Positions 20,991 to 34,354 of a stretch of 64,000 nt of DNA are shown one piece after another (the first letter of the stretch is position 1; each line of letters starts with the position of its first letter). The notes beneath the pieces were generated by a model. The model was not told the DNA's origin. It did not search any database and saw only the letters and a program-made list of their open reading frames with translations. Both the position numbers and the translations under genes were made by a program. Source of the stretch: Owenia fusiformis (taxonomy: Eukaryota > Annelida > Polychaeta > Sabellida > Oweniidae); contig CAIIXF020000012.1 of NCBI GenBank assembly GCA_903813345.2, positions 8,638,432 through 8,702,431 on the forward strand, given 5' to 3'.

Positions 20991-23900
20991 ATGTATATGG
21001 TTGCTATATTTTCACTTAGCATTCTAGCTATATGTTGCATGAGTGGAATGCTTGATGTTCATGCGGCGTTAAATGTAACGATTCTTCACACCAATGACAT
21101 CCATGCTCGGATGGAGCAATTCGGCAAATATGGAAGTCCATGTAAACCTGAGGAATTAGCCAATAATCAATGTTATGGCGGTGTTGCAAGAAGATTTACA
21201 AAAATAAAAGAGATACGTCAAATGGAGGAAAACGTTCTCTTGTTGGATGCTGGAGACCAGTTTCTGGGGACAGTTTGGTTTCACGCATTTGATGGTCTCG
21301 CCAACGCACAGTTCATGAATATGATGGCATACGATGCAATGGTAAGTCAGTCGACTTAGTTGAAAACACTTAGTAATAAACAAACAAAAATGCTTTGAAA
21401 GCTTTTGAATAGCATAAAGTATGTTTCAATGAGATTTTAGGAGAGTTGATTTTCAATCAACAATGACTAACATTTTCTTTTATTTAAGGTTAGTCTGAAC
21501 TTTGATGAAATTTCATGGCCATTTTCTATTTTTAGATATTATAACTCATCCCATACATGGTCTACATCTTTCATTTTTGCACAAAAGTTGCATCGGTGTA
21601 CTTTCGATTATTGATTCAGGGTTGAAAATGTTTTTAGAATGTATGAATAACTTGAATATTCAGTGGTCTACTTTTCAAAACTGCAAAATAATCCAAAGTG
21701 CAGTCTGACCTTATGATATACGAGTATTTAGTTATATGTTTAATTTTCCATTAAATAACATCATTTTATCATGAAGAAAGGGTCATTATCAATTAAAATC
21801 GCATTGTCAGAATGATGAACAATGTTCAAATTACATTTTCTCTTGACGATCACATTAGTTCAATGTTGAATCGCAACATAATCACAAGTTGAGTTGCGTA
21901 TTAAATTCTCTACATACAATAAACAATGCTAATTGATTTGGTTTAATAATCAAGAAAAAAATAAATTTAAAAAACACTTATGTCTCCATACTTTGTTTTG
22001 AACCAGGAAATATGGAATGGCGTGGCATTTTTAGAAATGTGAATTTACACGTTAAAGTTTTTGGTCCCATCGAAGTACTCAACATAATTATTGACCTCCT
22101 TTTTGAAACAGAGTCTGGGCAACCATGAATTCGACATCGACATAGATGGCTTGGTTGATTTTCTTGACAATACCACATTCCCCGTGTTGGCGTGCAATGT
22201 AGATGACAGCGAGGAACCAAGAATGCAAGGGAAGTTTAAGAAAAGCACAGTTATTGAAGTCCAAGGGCAGAAGATAGGAATTATCGGCTATCTCATATCG
22301 TCAATGCCGGAGCTTTCTATAAAACTAGGTAAGTTGTCAAAAAATGTTTGACGATGGGTGGCCGGATTAAAAGTTAAAAGTGAAGTTAATAGTAAATAGT
22401 ATATAAGGACCCGTCACGCCTTAATCTCTTCACTTACGTACGAGTATGCATTCAGTGGAAATATATTTTAAACTTGCCAATAAACCCTGGCAAGGAACAA
22501 TTTTCTAAATCACATCCAATCGCCAATGACAATATTTTGGCTCGATTTTAGAAGTGCATTGAACCTTTTAACTACCTTTTTGTGGCGGGTTTCTATTTTT
22601 ATAACCAACATTGTTATAACTTGGCTGAAGAGATTAAAATTTCTTTGAAACGTGCTTGTTTACCTCTTCTTGAGCTAAAACTGAATGACAGAAATTCTAT
22701 TTACTATATTCAAACTCACCTTATTTTTCCTATTGCTAATAATAACACATGGTCCTCGTCATTTTAAACAGCAACTTACTTGTAACCCATGTTAATTGAC
22801 AACACTTTTATGATCGGAAATGTTCAAAAATGTTTTGAATATGCACATGTGCGTTTATTCATTAAGTACTGTTATGTAAAAGTCTCAACTAAATAAGAAC
22901 ATGAAAATATAGACATACATGTACCAAAGAGAGAGAGTTGAACTTGAAATGGTTATTAATGCAAAGAGCATTAAATAACTTAATGTTTCAGTGCCTGTAA
23001 TCTGTTTTATAAATATCGGTGTGGACATGTAAAAAACTATATAAATAATTGTAATTTTTAGGAAAATTAAAATTCCTTGAAGAAGTCCCTTCAATACAAG
23101 CAGAAGTAACACGACTGGAAGCCGAAGGAATAAATAAGTTTATAGCAGTAGGACACTCCGGTTGGGAAAAAGATCTCGAGATTGCGGAGAAAGTTACGGG
23201 AATCGATATTGTTGTTGGAGGACACACCAATACATTTTTATATAACGGTAATATAAAATGCATATATACGTATTGTTCTGCATTTGTAATCTGTATGTCA
23301 TTTTTGATAAGGAATTTACCGTTATTAATGCTGGCAACATTTGGCTTGATGACATCCAGTTGCAATCATCTAGCTTTTGGTAGGGGTTTTAATTATTGGG
23401 GGTTTTCAAGCCTTTGGAGCTTTATTTGATGAATGGACATTATTTTTGCCGAATTAAAATAATCAGCAGCCTTGTTTTGTATACATACGATTGAGTCAAA
23501 TGTATCCATGCACCTGCTGATTATCGTAATTATATTGAAGAGAATGCTAACGATTTGGATAATATTTTGAATAGTATTTTATGAATGTTGAATCCTCTAA
23601 AAATAAAGAGAGAAATGTCTCAGACCTCTGTGATCTGTGATAACTGAGACTAAAGCAAGTGAATGCATGTATAACACACAGGTTACACAATCGAAAACAT
23701 TTGTGACAACTTGACAAACACCCACGTCATCTTTAGACACTTTTCAATTGAAAATACACTTAATTAAAGGTCCTGTACCTGGGACGCCAGAGGATGGAGA
23801 GCTCGAAGGGCCATATCCGACCATAGTGACACAGGACTCGGGAGCTAAAGTTCTGGCTGTGCAGGATTATCATTATGGAAAATACCTGGGCTACTTAAAG

Positions 23901-26812
23901 GTCTCATTTGACGACAATGGAGTTGTGACATCATGGGGTGGAAACCCAATATACCTAAATGGGTCCATTGCTGAAGGTATTTATAAAGAGGGAATAATAA
24001 TTGATTAGCATGTAACTAATAGACAAAATAGCTTCATATTAAAAGTAGCTTTCATGTACATAATATCATGATCATTTTTAAGAGGTTCGTTATGGAAAAC
24101 ACTGTACGTTGGACATTGCCTTGATCTGCGTGTTACAAGGAGTGGGGTCATTCCGTATACTCTAAAAGTGAATCAAACGTTTAGATGCTCGGTTTGCTTC
24201 GCATCTTATTACTTGTCAGCTTTGTCTTTCTCAATGTGTTTTCCATTTTTTTCAGATCCTACCATGATCCAAAAGATGGCGCCATATGTTGAAAAGTTGG
24301 TTGCATTCAAGAACACAAAAGTTGGTTTTTCAAATGTTTTACTAGACGGACACTGGTCTCGTTGTAGGTATGTATCAATCAAAGGCACGTGATCAAGTTA
24401 AATTAATCACGGATCGAATGAATACAAACACAATAAATCCATCATATATTACTTGATAGAATATTTATGTGATTATAAAAAACTAGATAACAAAATGACG
24501 AATCGAATGTGATTGGTGATTCCGACATATCTCAGCATACTTTAAACTATACGCGTACTCTAGTCATGCGTATAAATAACTTTTTAGATGACATTTTTTC
24601 TAAATCATGACGATGAAGATACTTTTCAAGTTTTAATTTATATTTAGGTATGCTGAATGCAGTCTCGGGGATTTTTATACAGATGCACTCGTTGACAAAA
24701 ACGTCCTCTCTCCAACTGACAGCTCGTGGAATAACGTCTCCCTGGCAGTCCTTAACTGTGGTGACATCAGAAGTTCAATTAATCCTGGAGGTAAGATGGT
24801 TTTCATTATTTGATTTATTCAATGATGTTCTAATAAAAAATCATTTTGTTTCATATTGTAAGATTGATAAGAAGTTTGTGTTTATAATATTCACCTGATG
24901 TGCTGAAAATATAAAGAAAAGTAAACTGATAACCATTATTTATATTCTGCTCAAGAAATCTATATGGGAGCATTATATTATCGGTATATGGACGCCGCAG
25001 TTCCTCCACAAGCGGGAATGCATATATAATATGCCATGCTTTGGGCAATCATTGCAAATACTTCAAAAATATAGATGTATGATAAGACTTTTTATGGATT
25101 GTCCGAATGCCTTCACAGGTATATTAATTGTATTCATTTTTTGCAGAAATCACAATTGAGGATATACTAAATGTGTTACCCTATCAAAATGCGGCGGACA
25201 TAGTTGAGCTGACGGGCCAAACAGTCTGGGATATGTTTGAACACTCCGTCTCTAGATATAGCGAGGGCAAAGGAAATTTTCTACAAGTATCAGGTGATTT
25301 TTTATATTTGAACAATCCACGGGCAATTGATTTTCTGCATTTTCGCCTCCGTGATAAGCTTTAATTAAGGAGCTCATCTGGTAAGGTACGCTGCGAAAAT
25401 TGATATTCAAACACTCGAGAATATTGTTTACACCCCAGTCACATTTGTCGCACGGCGGCCGCAAGTCGACCGCAGATCAATTAAATCGGTGAATTTCTGC
25501 GGCGAGCGTAGAAAAACTACGCTCGCCTTGCGGCCTCCGTACGGCGTATGCAGATTTTTACAGGCCGCAGGGAAGGCGTAGAAATTATAACTCGGAGTTA
25601 TAATATTTGTTCATTTCTGAGGTCCCCGTAGAAATCAACTGGCTCAACAAGATTGAATCAGTATTTGTCAATGTTTCACGATCACTTTGCATTTGATATT
25701 ACATCCTAGCACTATGAATAACATTTATAAATTGTCCCGATGTAAATAAAATGAAAAAAGTATTATTTATCAACAGAAATTTAAAATTCACCGTGCGGCT
25801 GCCGTGGGAAATGTGACTGCAAAAGTATGAGAGCGCAGAAATTCCACGGCGAGCGTAGAAATGTTACTGGCCGCAGAAATGATAGACCGCAAGGTCGCCG
25901 TAGGAAATGTGACTGGGGTGTTACAGTCCAAATTGAAAAAAAGATTGAGGGGTGTAATCAATGTAAATATTAAAGTGTACATGCAAAATGTTTTCGATAA
26001 AAGTGAAGTCAAAAAGTTGTATTACTAAACCGCTTTCATATTTCAGGATTTGAAGTCGTGTACAACGTCGCTAAGCCAGTGGGAAGCAGAGTTGTCAGTC
26101 TTAAGGCAAGGTGCTCAGATTGTATGGTGCCCAAACTTGAGGAACTGGACATGGCCAAACACTACAAGATCGTGATGCACGAGTATATTGCAAATGGCGG
26201 GGATGGCTACTCCGTCATCAGGGATAATAAAATACAACATATTGCTATGGGTATGCTTATATTTATTTATTTATAGAATTATGATATGTTGTTAACTTCA
26301 TTGCTACAGTTGTGTTTTAAATAAAATTAAATAAGAATGGATTAACCTAAAACCTTTTGATTTGGTATTCATTCTTTTCATTTTGATTGGTACGTAGCCC
26401 GACTCAATTCATAACTCAATTCTATCTAATTTTATTCCTAAAATTCCAAACTACTTCTCTGAATAGACGCTTATTTTTAGAAATTTGTCGTTTTCGGAAT
26501 ACTTAACCTATGTATATATTATAAGGTAATTCTAAAGGCATGTACCTTTGAGAATGAATATATTCTAATGAAAATTCCATTATTATTTTACTATTTTCAG
26601 GGGACATGGACAGTAAAGTAATGGAGAGATATATCCGAAAAATGTCACCTGTCACTGCTGGGCTTCATTCTCGTATTACTATAACTAACTCAACTGCTGA
26701 TGGAACGGGTGAAACAGGAACACCCTGTACATCTTCCGCTGAATCAATCTTGGGACATTCCATTACAGTTGCTTTGCTATTGCTGTTTTCCATCTTAAGT
26801 GTGCTGAGCTAA
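20991..26812 (+). CDS. NT5E: Ecto-5'-nucleotidase (CD73-like), copy B, 9 exons
   Basis: Paralogue of copy A, in head-to-head orientation. Exons: 20991-21341, 22112-22328, 23062-23247, 23770-23976, 24256-24367, 24648-24790, 25147-25293, 26047-26250, 26601-26812. These total 1779 nt (592 residues plus stop), all with GT-AG borders and the same phases as copy A. It has a signal peptide (MVAIFSLSILAICCMSG region), HTNDIHAR, LDAGDQF, GNHEFD, GHSGW, GGHTNT and NGGDGYS, plus a C-terminal Ser/Thr stretch and hydrophobic tail for a GPI anchor. The substrate-loop motif reads NCGDIRSS where copy A has NSGGIRSS and vertebrate enzymes have NGGGIR, so one glycine is replaced by Asp. Introns are shorter than in copy A and contain one large MITE. 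Expected activity is extracellular AMP to adenosine; the altered loop could change substrate preference (inference). Confidence 0.94.
25430..25921. mobile_element. 492-bp GC-rich MITE in intron 7 of copy B
   Basis: Terminal inverted repeats ACACCCCAGTCACATTT and AAATGTGACTGGGGTGT bound an interior markedly richer in CG than its surroundings. The interior carries repeated CGGCGAGCGTAGAAA and GGCCGCAG motifs in both orientations. No coding frame of note. A shorter sequence at about 31303-31450 in the esterase gene has loosely similar words but no clear ends. Confidence 0.75.
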
Positions 26813-26856
26813 AGGAATATCTAGACATGTAACATAGTAGGGAGTTTAAGCTTGCA

Positions 26857-26862
26857 AATAAA
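26857..26862 (+). terminator. Polyadenylation signal AATAAA of copy B
   Basis: Canonical AATAAA 45 bases after the stop codon of nucleotidase copy B, in the expected position for a short 3' UTR. Confidence 0.55.
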
Positions 26863-27753
26863 ATCGAAACGCCAACCTATACGTATGACCAATCGCCCAT
26901 ACAAATGCATCCTTGAATATTTTTCTGTTCACGTTTAGGTTGTGAAAAACATTGCAAGCTTATACTCTGTATTGTTAGTTGATTGAAGCCGTCTTAACTA
27001 CATTACCTTACAGAGTCCTCGTTCCTATCTGGGGTGCCCCGACGTAACGATTGTCGATGTCGATATTAGTAGGGTACCTCACATTGATGTAGGGTACCTC
27101 ATGTATTGTATAATTCTTGAAAGTTACTTCTAAGTATAACTATAGGTTTTAACTGTTCTAATTGTCGTATTTCTTATTATCTCATTTTTTCCCAACTCAT
27201 CTCATCTGTGCATTTTATTGCCTGTTTACTCGCAGTGTAACTTTTTTCAACTGTACTCATGTTCACTTTGTATCTGTGTTTTGATCTCTATCGATTAGCC
27301 TTCGTTTCACAAGGCTATTTGAATTCATAATAACATTGTGATTTACTATTCATAACAACTTACATAATTTTATATCACATTGATGTACACTGATTTTATG
27401 TTGACTGTTGAAATACATGCGCACAAATGGCAAATATAACATTACGGACTCTTATTCTTTAAGTAAATTACGCATCATCTGCTTGATATTAACGATGTAC
27501 CTTAAAAAAGTTATAGCATCATTATTTTGAGAGAAACAATAATGCCAATGAGCATATAGACGTCATATTTGATTTACGTATTACCTACAACGTAGCCTTT
27601 GCAGAAAGTGTTTTATCACAAAATATTGTATTTATTTTATCAGTGTATACGTTTATATATTATAAAGAGTTCACACCAAAAAATCTCATTATATGTAAGT
27701 TTTTTTGCATGAGAAATTCATTACCCTGCGTACAGAGTCTAGTTAAACTACAT
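26863..27753. other. Intergenic, nothing supported
   Basis: Spacer between copy B and the esterase gene. No exon-like frame or repeat boundary was recognised before the hairpin at 27754. Confidence 0.4.
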
Positions 27754-27862
27754 TGCATTCGTACGACTTCACTTCTTAAAAGAGAGCTTCGTCTTCACTC
27801 TTTCAAACTAAAATAAAATGAAGACGAAGCTCTCTTTTAAGAAGTGAAGTCAAACGAATGCA
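27754..27862. repeat. 109-bp hairpin, 44-bp arms, 21-base loop
   Basis: The left arm 27754-27797 and right arm 27819-27862 are complementary at 42 of 44 positions (core CTTCTTAAAAGAGAGCTTCG and its complement). It is either a small foldback element or a precursor-miRNA-like transcript. The following frame at 27858-28193 has no recognisable family. Confidence 0.7.
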
Positions 27863-28257
27863 AAGGGTAGAAATTCATGAGGATATCTGTAAGAACGTGA
27901 ATTTTGATTTAGCACAATTGATTACAAACGCTAGCCATCATTTTTATACCCAAACGGTAAACAAAAACTACTACCCGTGGTTCATTCTAGATATCTTAGG
28001 ACGAATCCCCTCTTCCGGACAAAGTACAATTTCGGTAATTTCATATCTTACTTTATATGAGATAAACTTGACCTTGCAGTCAAGTAGTTTCGTATTATTG
28101 AAAATTTTAGATCTATCTACGAGCGTATTTGCAATTTATAACACTTCAGCGGCCGATGATGTTAATTATTTATTAGGATGCCTTAATACATGATACTTTT
28201 GACTTATGTTATGAACTGATTATATACCTCCATGATTAAACCATACATGAAATTAAA

Positions 28258-31200
28258 ATGAAAAGTGTTTATTTGGTTTTCCTTTTCACACTTGAAGCGA
28301 CGGCATCAAATGTGCATGTTCTAACCAATACGACATTCGGACGCGTGAGAGGGCACAGTGTGCCAACCACATATGCAAATAAATCGTTGGAAGTTTACAC
28401 AGGGATTCCATATGCAGCCCCTCCAGTTGGAGACCTAAGGTGGAGCAATCCTCAGCCTCCAATATCATGGGCACCTGATATCCTGGATACACTTGCCTTT
28501 AAGCCTGCATGCCCCCAGGATCTAGGTAGCGTGAGAGAGTAAGTATTTAAGTGTTACTTTCCGGAACTAAATCTGTGGCACAGGATGTTTTCATTGGGAT
28601 GTATAATGACGCATGTACTGCATACACTCAATCATGAAATGGAAATAGAGCTGTAAAATGACTGATGTCATGATATCAGTAGATGAAACAAGAGATGACA
28701 CTAAATGTAACTGAATAGTATTATCAATGACAAAACCCGAATATGCTCCCATACCTGTATCTCATGTTTTTACTTTAATGTAATTTCTTCAGTTGGAGTT
28801 TTGGACCAACCTGGAACAATACAGATGAAGACTGTCTCTACCTCAATATTTATTCACCAAAGGTAGGTGTTGTACAACATATGTGTCTCAAAAATTACGA
28901 GATTTACTAAAGAAAACATAACACCGTCGGTGTAGCAAGAATTAGGCAAGAGAAACTGTATCTTTTATATATTGTTATATTTAACCAATAAAGAATAACC
29001 AGAATTAAGGAGGAGTAGCTGTATGTTTTATATATTTTTATATCAAACCAACAAAAACAACCAACTTTACTAGACTTTGGATACAATACGAATGAAGAGA
29101 AGTACAGTGCCTTCGATTCTAAGATTAATTTAAGAAAATTTATATCATGCTAAGTTCGTGCTTAATGAAAGCCCAACATTGATATTTTGCCCCTATACTC
29201 TGTCAATATGGAGATTAATAAATTCTGATAATTTTCACAAAAGACCCATGACCCCGCAGCACGGTACCCTGTGTTCCTCTGGATTTATGGTGGAAATTTC
29301 TATTATGGAGCAGCGGAAGAATATGATGGGCGTGTGCTGGCGGTGGAGAAAGATATCGTTGTTGTCACCCTGGGGTACAGAATAGGAGTCTTAGGTGAGA
29401 CATGCATACGATAACAAATATGACCGTCTTATAAAGTTAGAAGCTAACTTTCTGGTTTCTAATAAACTCATCATATGTAGTAAATTATGCACCTTCGACT
29501 TGCAACACAACACATGACTTTAGAACAAGTACTGGAAATTCGAGAATCAAGATGGAAATTAATACGTCGAACGCAAGTTTGTTAGTTGTATGCTTCTTCA
29601 CAAGTTTTTTATAATCCTTCCTTGATATTCATTCTAGAATAATTCATTTTGCCTAACTTGGTGTAATCCCATCACATAGTTAAACTCCTACATGATCTTT
29701 TTCTGATACGTAGGCTATCTTTCGACTGATGATGCCGAGGCAAGAGGAAATTACGGTCAGCTGGACCAGGTCCAAGCGTTAGAATGGATAAGAGAGAACA
29801 TAGGGAATTTTAGAGGGGATCCTAACCGAGTTACAGTCGGTGGAGAGAGCTCTGGAGGGGTGGCTACGACATTGCATTTATTCTCTCCCTTGACCAAAGG
29901 TAATGAGTGGCATGTTCCCGGGGAAATAGATCACATAATGCATTAAACTGAACGATTTTTGAAGAATTCTCATGTAACTACAAGTGAGTACTGAACATCA
30001 TGTTGAAAAGTGGATGTTAACGTCAACGACTACAGTGGTTTTGTCGCGTGATGTGGACTATGCCGATGATACACATAGTTATGCCTCTGTTATTCAATTG
30101 TTGTCCATACACAACAAGATGAACGATAGGGTGGTCATGCACATGCTACATGTTTTTAAGAGAACATGCACGTAAATGTGTAATATCATGACCCCGGGGA
30201 ATCATTCCCTTTTTAGGTTCTTTATTCAACTATTTTCTCATAATTTTACACGTTTACAAGTTACAAGTTTACGTTAAATTTTTCATAAAACGTGTAGCTT
30301 TACCTCCCTTTTTCCATTTTACAGGACTGGTCCACGGTGTTATTCCACAAAGTGGACAAGCAAACAGTTACTGGGGAATTAAAAGACAACACGAAACTGC
30401 TCGCCCGTATGCTTTTGAGCTTGGTCGACTGGTTGGATGTCCCCAACAGTCCTCAAAAGCATTGATTACATGCATGCGTGGAAAACCATATTCCGAGCTT
30501 GTTCAAAGAGGGGAGAATGATGTGTCTGTAAGAAATCAAAAACCGTGTGGTAACAAATAAAAAGCGGAGATCTACTGTTTTTTAGGGATATAATTTCAAT
30601 TCATTATGTTTGATGTCAGTATCTAAAACCAAGTGCACCGAGATGAAAAATATAAAGTTGAGGTAATTTGAAAAAAATGAAAAGTATTGAAATAAAAAAA
30701 ACACCATGCGCAGAAACGGCTATTGAAAGATATAGCAACCTTTGATTACTGCGTGTTAAAAAATATTAAATCTTTGGATATTTTGGATTAAACATGTTAA
30801 CTGTAAACTGTTGTGATTTAGAGTCCTTGGTTCACATCGGCATGGGCCCCGGTTATCGATGGCTACTATATCCTGGAAGATCCCTTGGAGCTTATTAGAA
30901 GAGGCGAGTTTTGGAAAATCCCAATGATAACAGGGGCTAACAAGGAAGATGGATCTGATGAATTAGGTACTATAAAGAATGTATAATGTGACAAAATTAT
31001 CAGTAAGCGTAATTCAACCCACTATAACAATGATACTAAGAATCCATTTTCAAGCATGTTTACTTGATAAAATGTCAAATTAAATATGTAAACGTTTAGC
31101 AATTACGATCCTTCGTTGTTTTGTTAAGATGACACTGGAGCGGAGAATGGCTACACACGGTCATACTTGTTATCTCAGCTTTTTGAGTACAGCCGAAAAT

Positions 31201-34200
31201 GGGAAGATCACCAAGGTTTTGTGTATGATGCATTTACCCAAGAGTACCACCCAGACCCATACAATAATGTAGATAGACATCGGGACATCTATATAGAGGT
31301 AACTTTAGCCTCAGTCACATACGCTCTACGGTGGACGTAGGGCGGTCGTAGCTTCATAACATCGATAAAGAGAATCGACATTGTACTACTGAATATTTCT
31401 CTCGATTTTGGGACGCTAAAGCCGCCGGGTGGTTGCCGTAGATCAAATGTAAAATCACTAATGATCACTGTGAATGATGTACTATACATAACGAAAAAAA
31501 AACATGAAGTAATTTAATTATAATTTGGTTCATTTTAGTTCAATACGGATCACTCATATACAGCCCCAGCCATAGAGCACTCCCTTGGCCACTGTAGACA
31601 AGTCAACAATACATATTTCTATAGCTTTGAACATAGATCAATCAACTGTCCAGAGCCAGTGTGGAAAGGTATGGTTCTATAATATTAGTAAATCGATGCA
31701 AGCTGTCATTGATATGAGTTTTTGCATTTTTTATATTGATCGTCGTAATATTCGTGCTTTCTTGCCCTGCGAACTACATCGTTGCTCTTATATATGAATT
31801 ATGGGCTATTATGGGGCACTTCACATAATTCAGTATATTGTATTTACTATAACAATTACTTAACGTTTTTATTGTATGAAAGTATGCAGGAATGATTGTT
31901 GCCAAATGTCCAGTTAGAAAAAATTATTCCAGGAAACCTATATTAGTCTCAAAATATTCTCGAAGATTTTTCAATGGATTCTGTTGAACAAATTCCTTGG
32001 AAATGAGAAGTGTGTTCATAGCAAATGTGTTTATTTATTTTTCCTGCTCGATATGAAAAATGTTCTTCATTAAAGTTTGAAATGACATTAAAAATGAGGA
32101 AACCAATGGTAAATAACGCAGATGCGAGTAGGTAGTTACCAGTTTCACCACCAGGTGGGTCGTTCGGGTCAGATAGCATGGCGGGTATAGAAGAAAGTTC
32201 CCTTTAACTTAAATTACATCTATTTTAGTGGTTCAATTTTCATATAACCCTTATGTATCTAATAGTTATGCAAATTAAAATATGTCCAGTAAAAGAAAAT
32301 GTTATCTGTCCAATACAAGAAAAGATATTTCATTTTTTGTGATTTTGTTACATGGGGTCTATGGGGAATCAACCCGAACAAGAAGTCACATTTTCCCAAT
32401 AAATAAAATTTTCAAAATTGATAAACAACTTTCGAAACCATATTTTTAGATGTACTTTTACATGTAGATTTCAAATATGACATCACTTTGATTGAATTTT
32501 GAATATTTAATGACGTAAATCAAGATTATTTCTACTCGCATCTAGTCTATTGGAAGAGATTCAATACACTTGATTAAGTTTTGGAAATTCTTGTATTATT
32601 CCAGGTGTTATTCACGGTGCTGAGCTCGACTACATGTTCGGCATACCCTTTTTTAAGAATGAAACGTGTCCATGGGGGTGTCATACAACACGCTGGGCTA
32701 AACAGACATGGACAAATCAAGATAAAAATTTTAGTCTTACGATGATGACACTCTGGGCAAACTTCATAAAAACGGGGTAGGTCTTGCTTTTTATGTCACC
32801 ATCAAAAGTAGTGACATATATAATACACTACTTCAATCAAGAGGTGTGAAGTTGAATTGCTATATATGTATTTTTAAACACATACATCCATTCACAGGTG
32901 GGTTAAATTGGTAAGTAAATGTTGCCAAACCTTCCATAGAGTATAGCGTCACATTAAGATATCTCTGATCAGACCCACATCTGCCTTTAGGTCATTTGAT
33001 GCAACATTAAGTCCCTTCAAGGATGATTGCTTAATGCTTGGCCTTTCCGTGTTAATATTTAAAGTATAAAACATGCTAAGATGTGTCACCAAATATGATC
33101 ACAGTGATCAACACAATACAGCACAACAGAATATCTAAAAGCAAATTTGATTAATTTCTGTATGATGTACAACAGTATTTTACTGTTCTGCAAGGATATT
33201 TTACATAATGAAGGAGTATCTCTCACATGTACAATGCATGGAATGGACTAGAATGTCTTACTAGGCAGAGTATTATCCAATTTATCAATGTACCTAAGGT
33301 CTATTAGATGTGTACCTTTGCACATTAGACTACATGGTAAATGATTGTAGCCAAGGGGAGCTGGGGACCGGAAGCTTCCCCCCCATGCAGTTTTTTCATC
33401 ATTCTGAGCACTTTTCGCAAGATTTTTTAGCCAAAAGTGTACCCTCCCCGCTTGGCAACCCCCCTCCCCACCTTGGAAAAATCTGGCTATGGGCAGCATT
33501 TCCCATTAACACAATATATTATCTTTCAAGTAAATTCTCAAGGATAATACAATCTCAATCAAACAAGTCGAAAAATTATGAATAGGGACCCCATGTCATC
33601 ATTTTTTCAAAATGTTGAACCAATTAAATCAAAAGAGGATCGTCTTTTCTGATATTTATGTCATGAAAGTATTATTGAACAAGGGGTCTAGAACTTATAC
33701 AAAAGTGAAATGGATTTAAAGTCTAGTTTTTGAAGATATCAATTTTCGATGACCAAAACTATGCTGAAAACAATGGAAAGCATGAGTTTTCCCTATGGAA
33801 AATAACATGGGATTTGTGGTTTTTAGCCATATCGCATTTCAATCTCGAGATTTCTGAAAGGGGGATGGAGCTCCATCCCCCTTTCAGAACTTGTTAATAT
33901 ATAGAAGAAGCTTTTGATATATATTTAAATTGAGAAAAACAATATTGTCTTAATAAGAACCACTGTATTTATGGCCGGAAAGTACTCATGGAAAAATATA
34001 TGACTTTCCAAAGTCACTTGCCATACTAAACCTGGTCTTTTGTGTTATAGAAACCCAAACACCCCAGAGGTTGTGCCAAATTCACCAGTGTGGCCAGAAT
34101 TATCAGTGGCAGAACAAAGATACTTAACCATCAACAGCGCCTCGTTCGAAGATAGATACCACCGGTACACAAAGATGAAATTTTGGAATGAATACGTGGA

Positions 34201-34354
34201 CAGATTAAACAATAGATTGTTCAATATTACGAGTAGAACTGTGTGTCCGACTCCATCTACAGGGAAAGACTTTAGACAGCAATTGATACCAGTCTTATTG
34301 TTTGTACTGAGCCTGTATATGCTACACAATTTTCAATTTAATGTTTATCCTTAA
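28258..34354 (+). CDS. Cholinesterase/carboxylesterase-like enzyme, GPI-anchored, 10 exons
   Basis: Exons: 28258-28538, 28793-28862, 29244-29394, 29714-29899, 30325-30527, 30822-30966, 31129-31298, 31539-31668, 32605-32776, 34051-34354. These sum to 1812 nt (603 residues plus stop) with compatible phases throughout. The product is a secreted alpha/beta-hydrolase. It has a signal peptide (about residues 1-16), FGRVRG, EVYTGIPYAAPPVGDLRW, EDCLYLNIYSPK, FLWIYGGNFYYG, and the nucleophile elbow GGESSGG with S213. The acid site reads NKEDGS (D340 where cholinesterases have Glu) and the catalytic histidine is in GVIHGAELDYMFG (H449). The oxyanion motif is GGN rather than GGG. The C-terminus (VLLFVLSLYML...) fits a GPI signal. 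It is acetylcholinesterase-like in layout, but the altered acid and oxyanion residues make the substrate uncertain. Exon 3 uses the ACAAAAG acceptor at 29243 because the nearer CGCAG breaks the frame. Confidence 0.92.
33854..33887. repeat. Perfect 34-bp palindrome
   Basis: CTGAAAGGGGGATGGAG and its exact reverse complement abut with no loop, in the last intron of the esterase gene. It could be a cruciform or a minimal foldback remnant. Confidence 0.8.

Noticed and set aside
27858-28193. 111-codon frame just upstream of the esterase
   Set aside because: Starts inside the hairpin arm and shows no family; possibly chance in AT-rich DNA.
31303-31450. Possible second copy of the 25.4-kb GC-rich MITE
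   Set aside because: Shares only short words such as CAGTCACAT and has no matching end, so it was not called.
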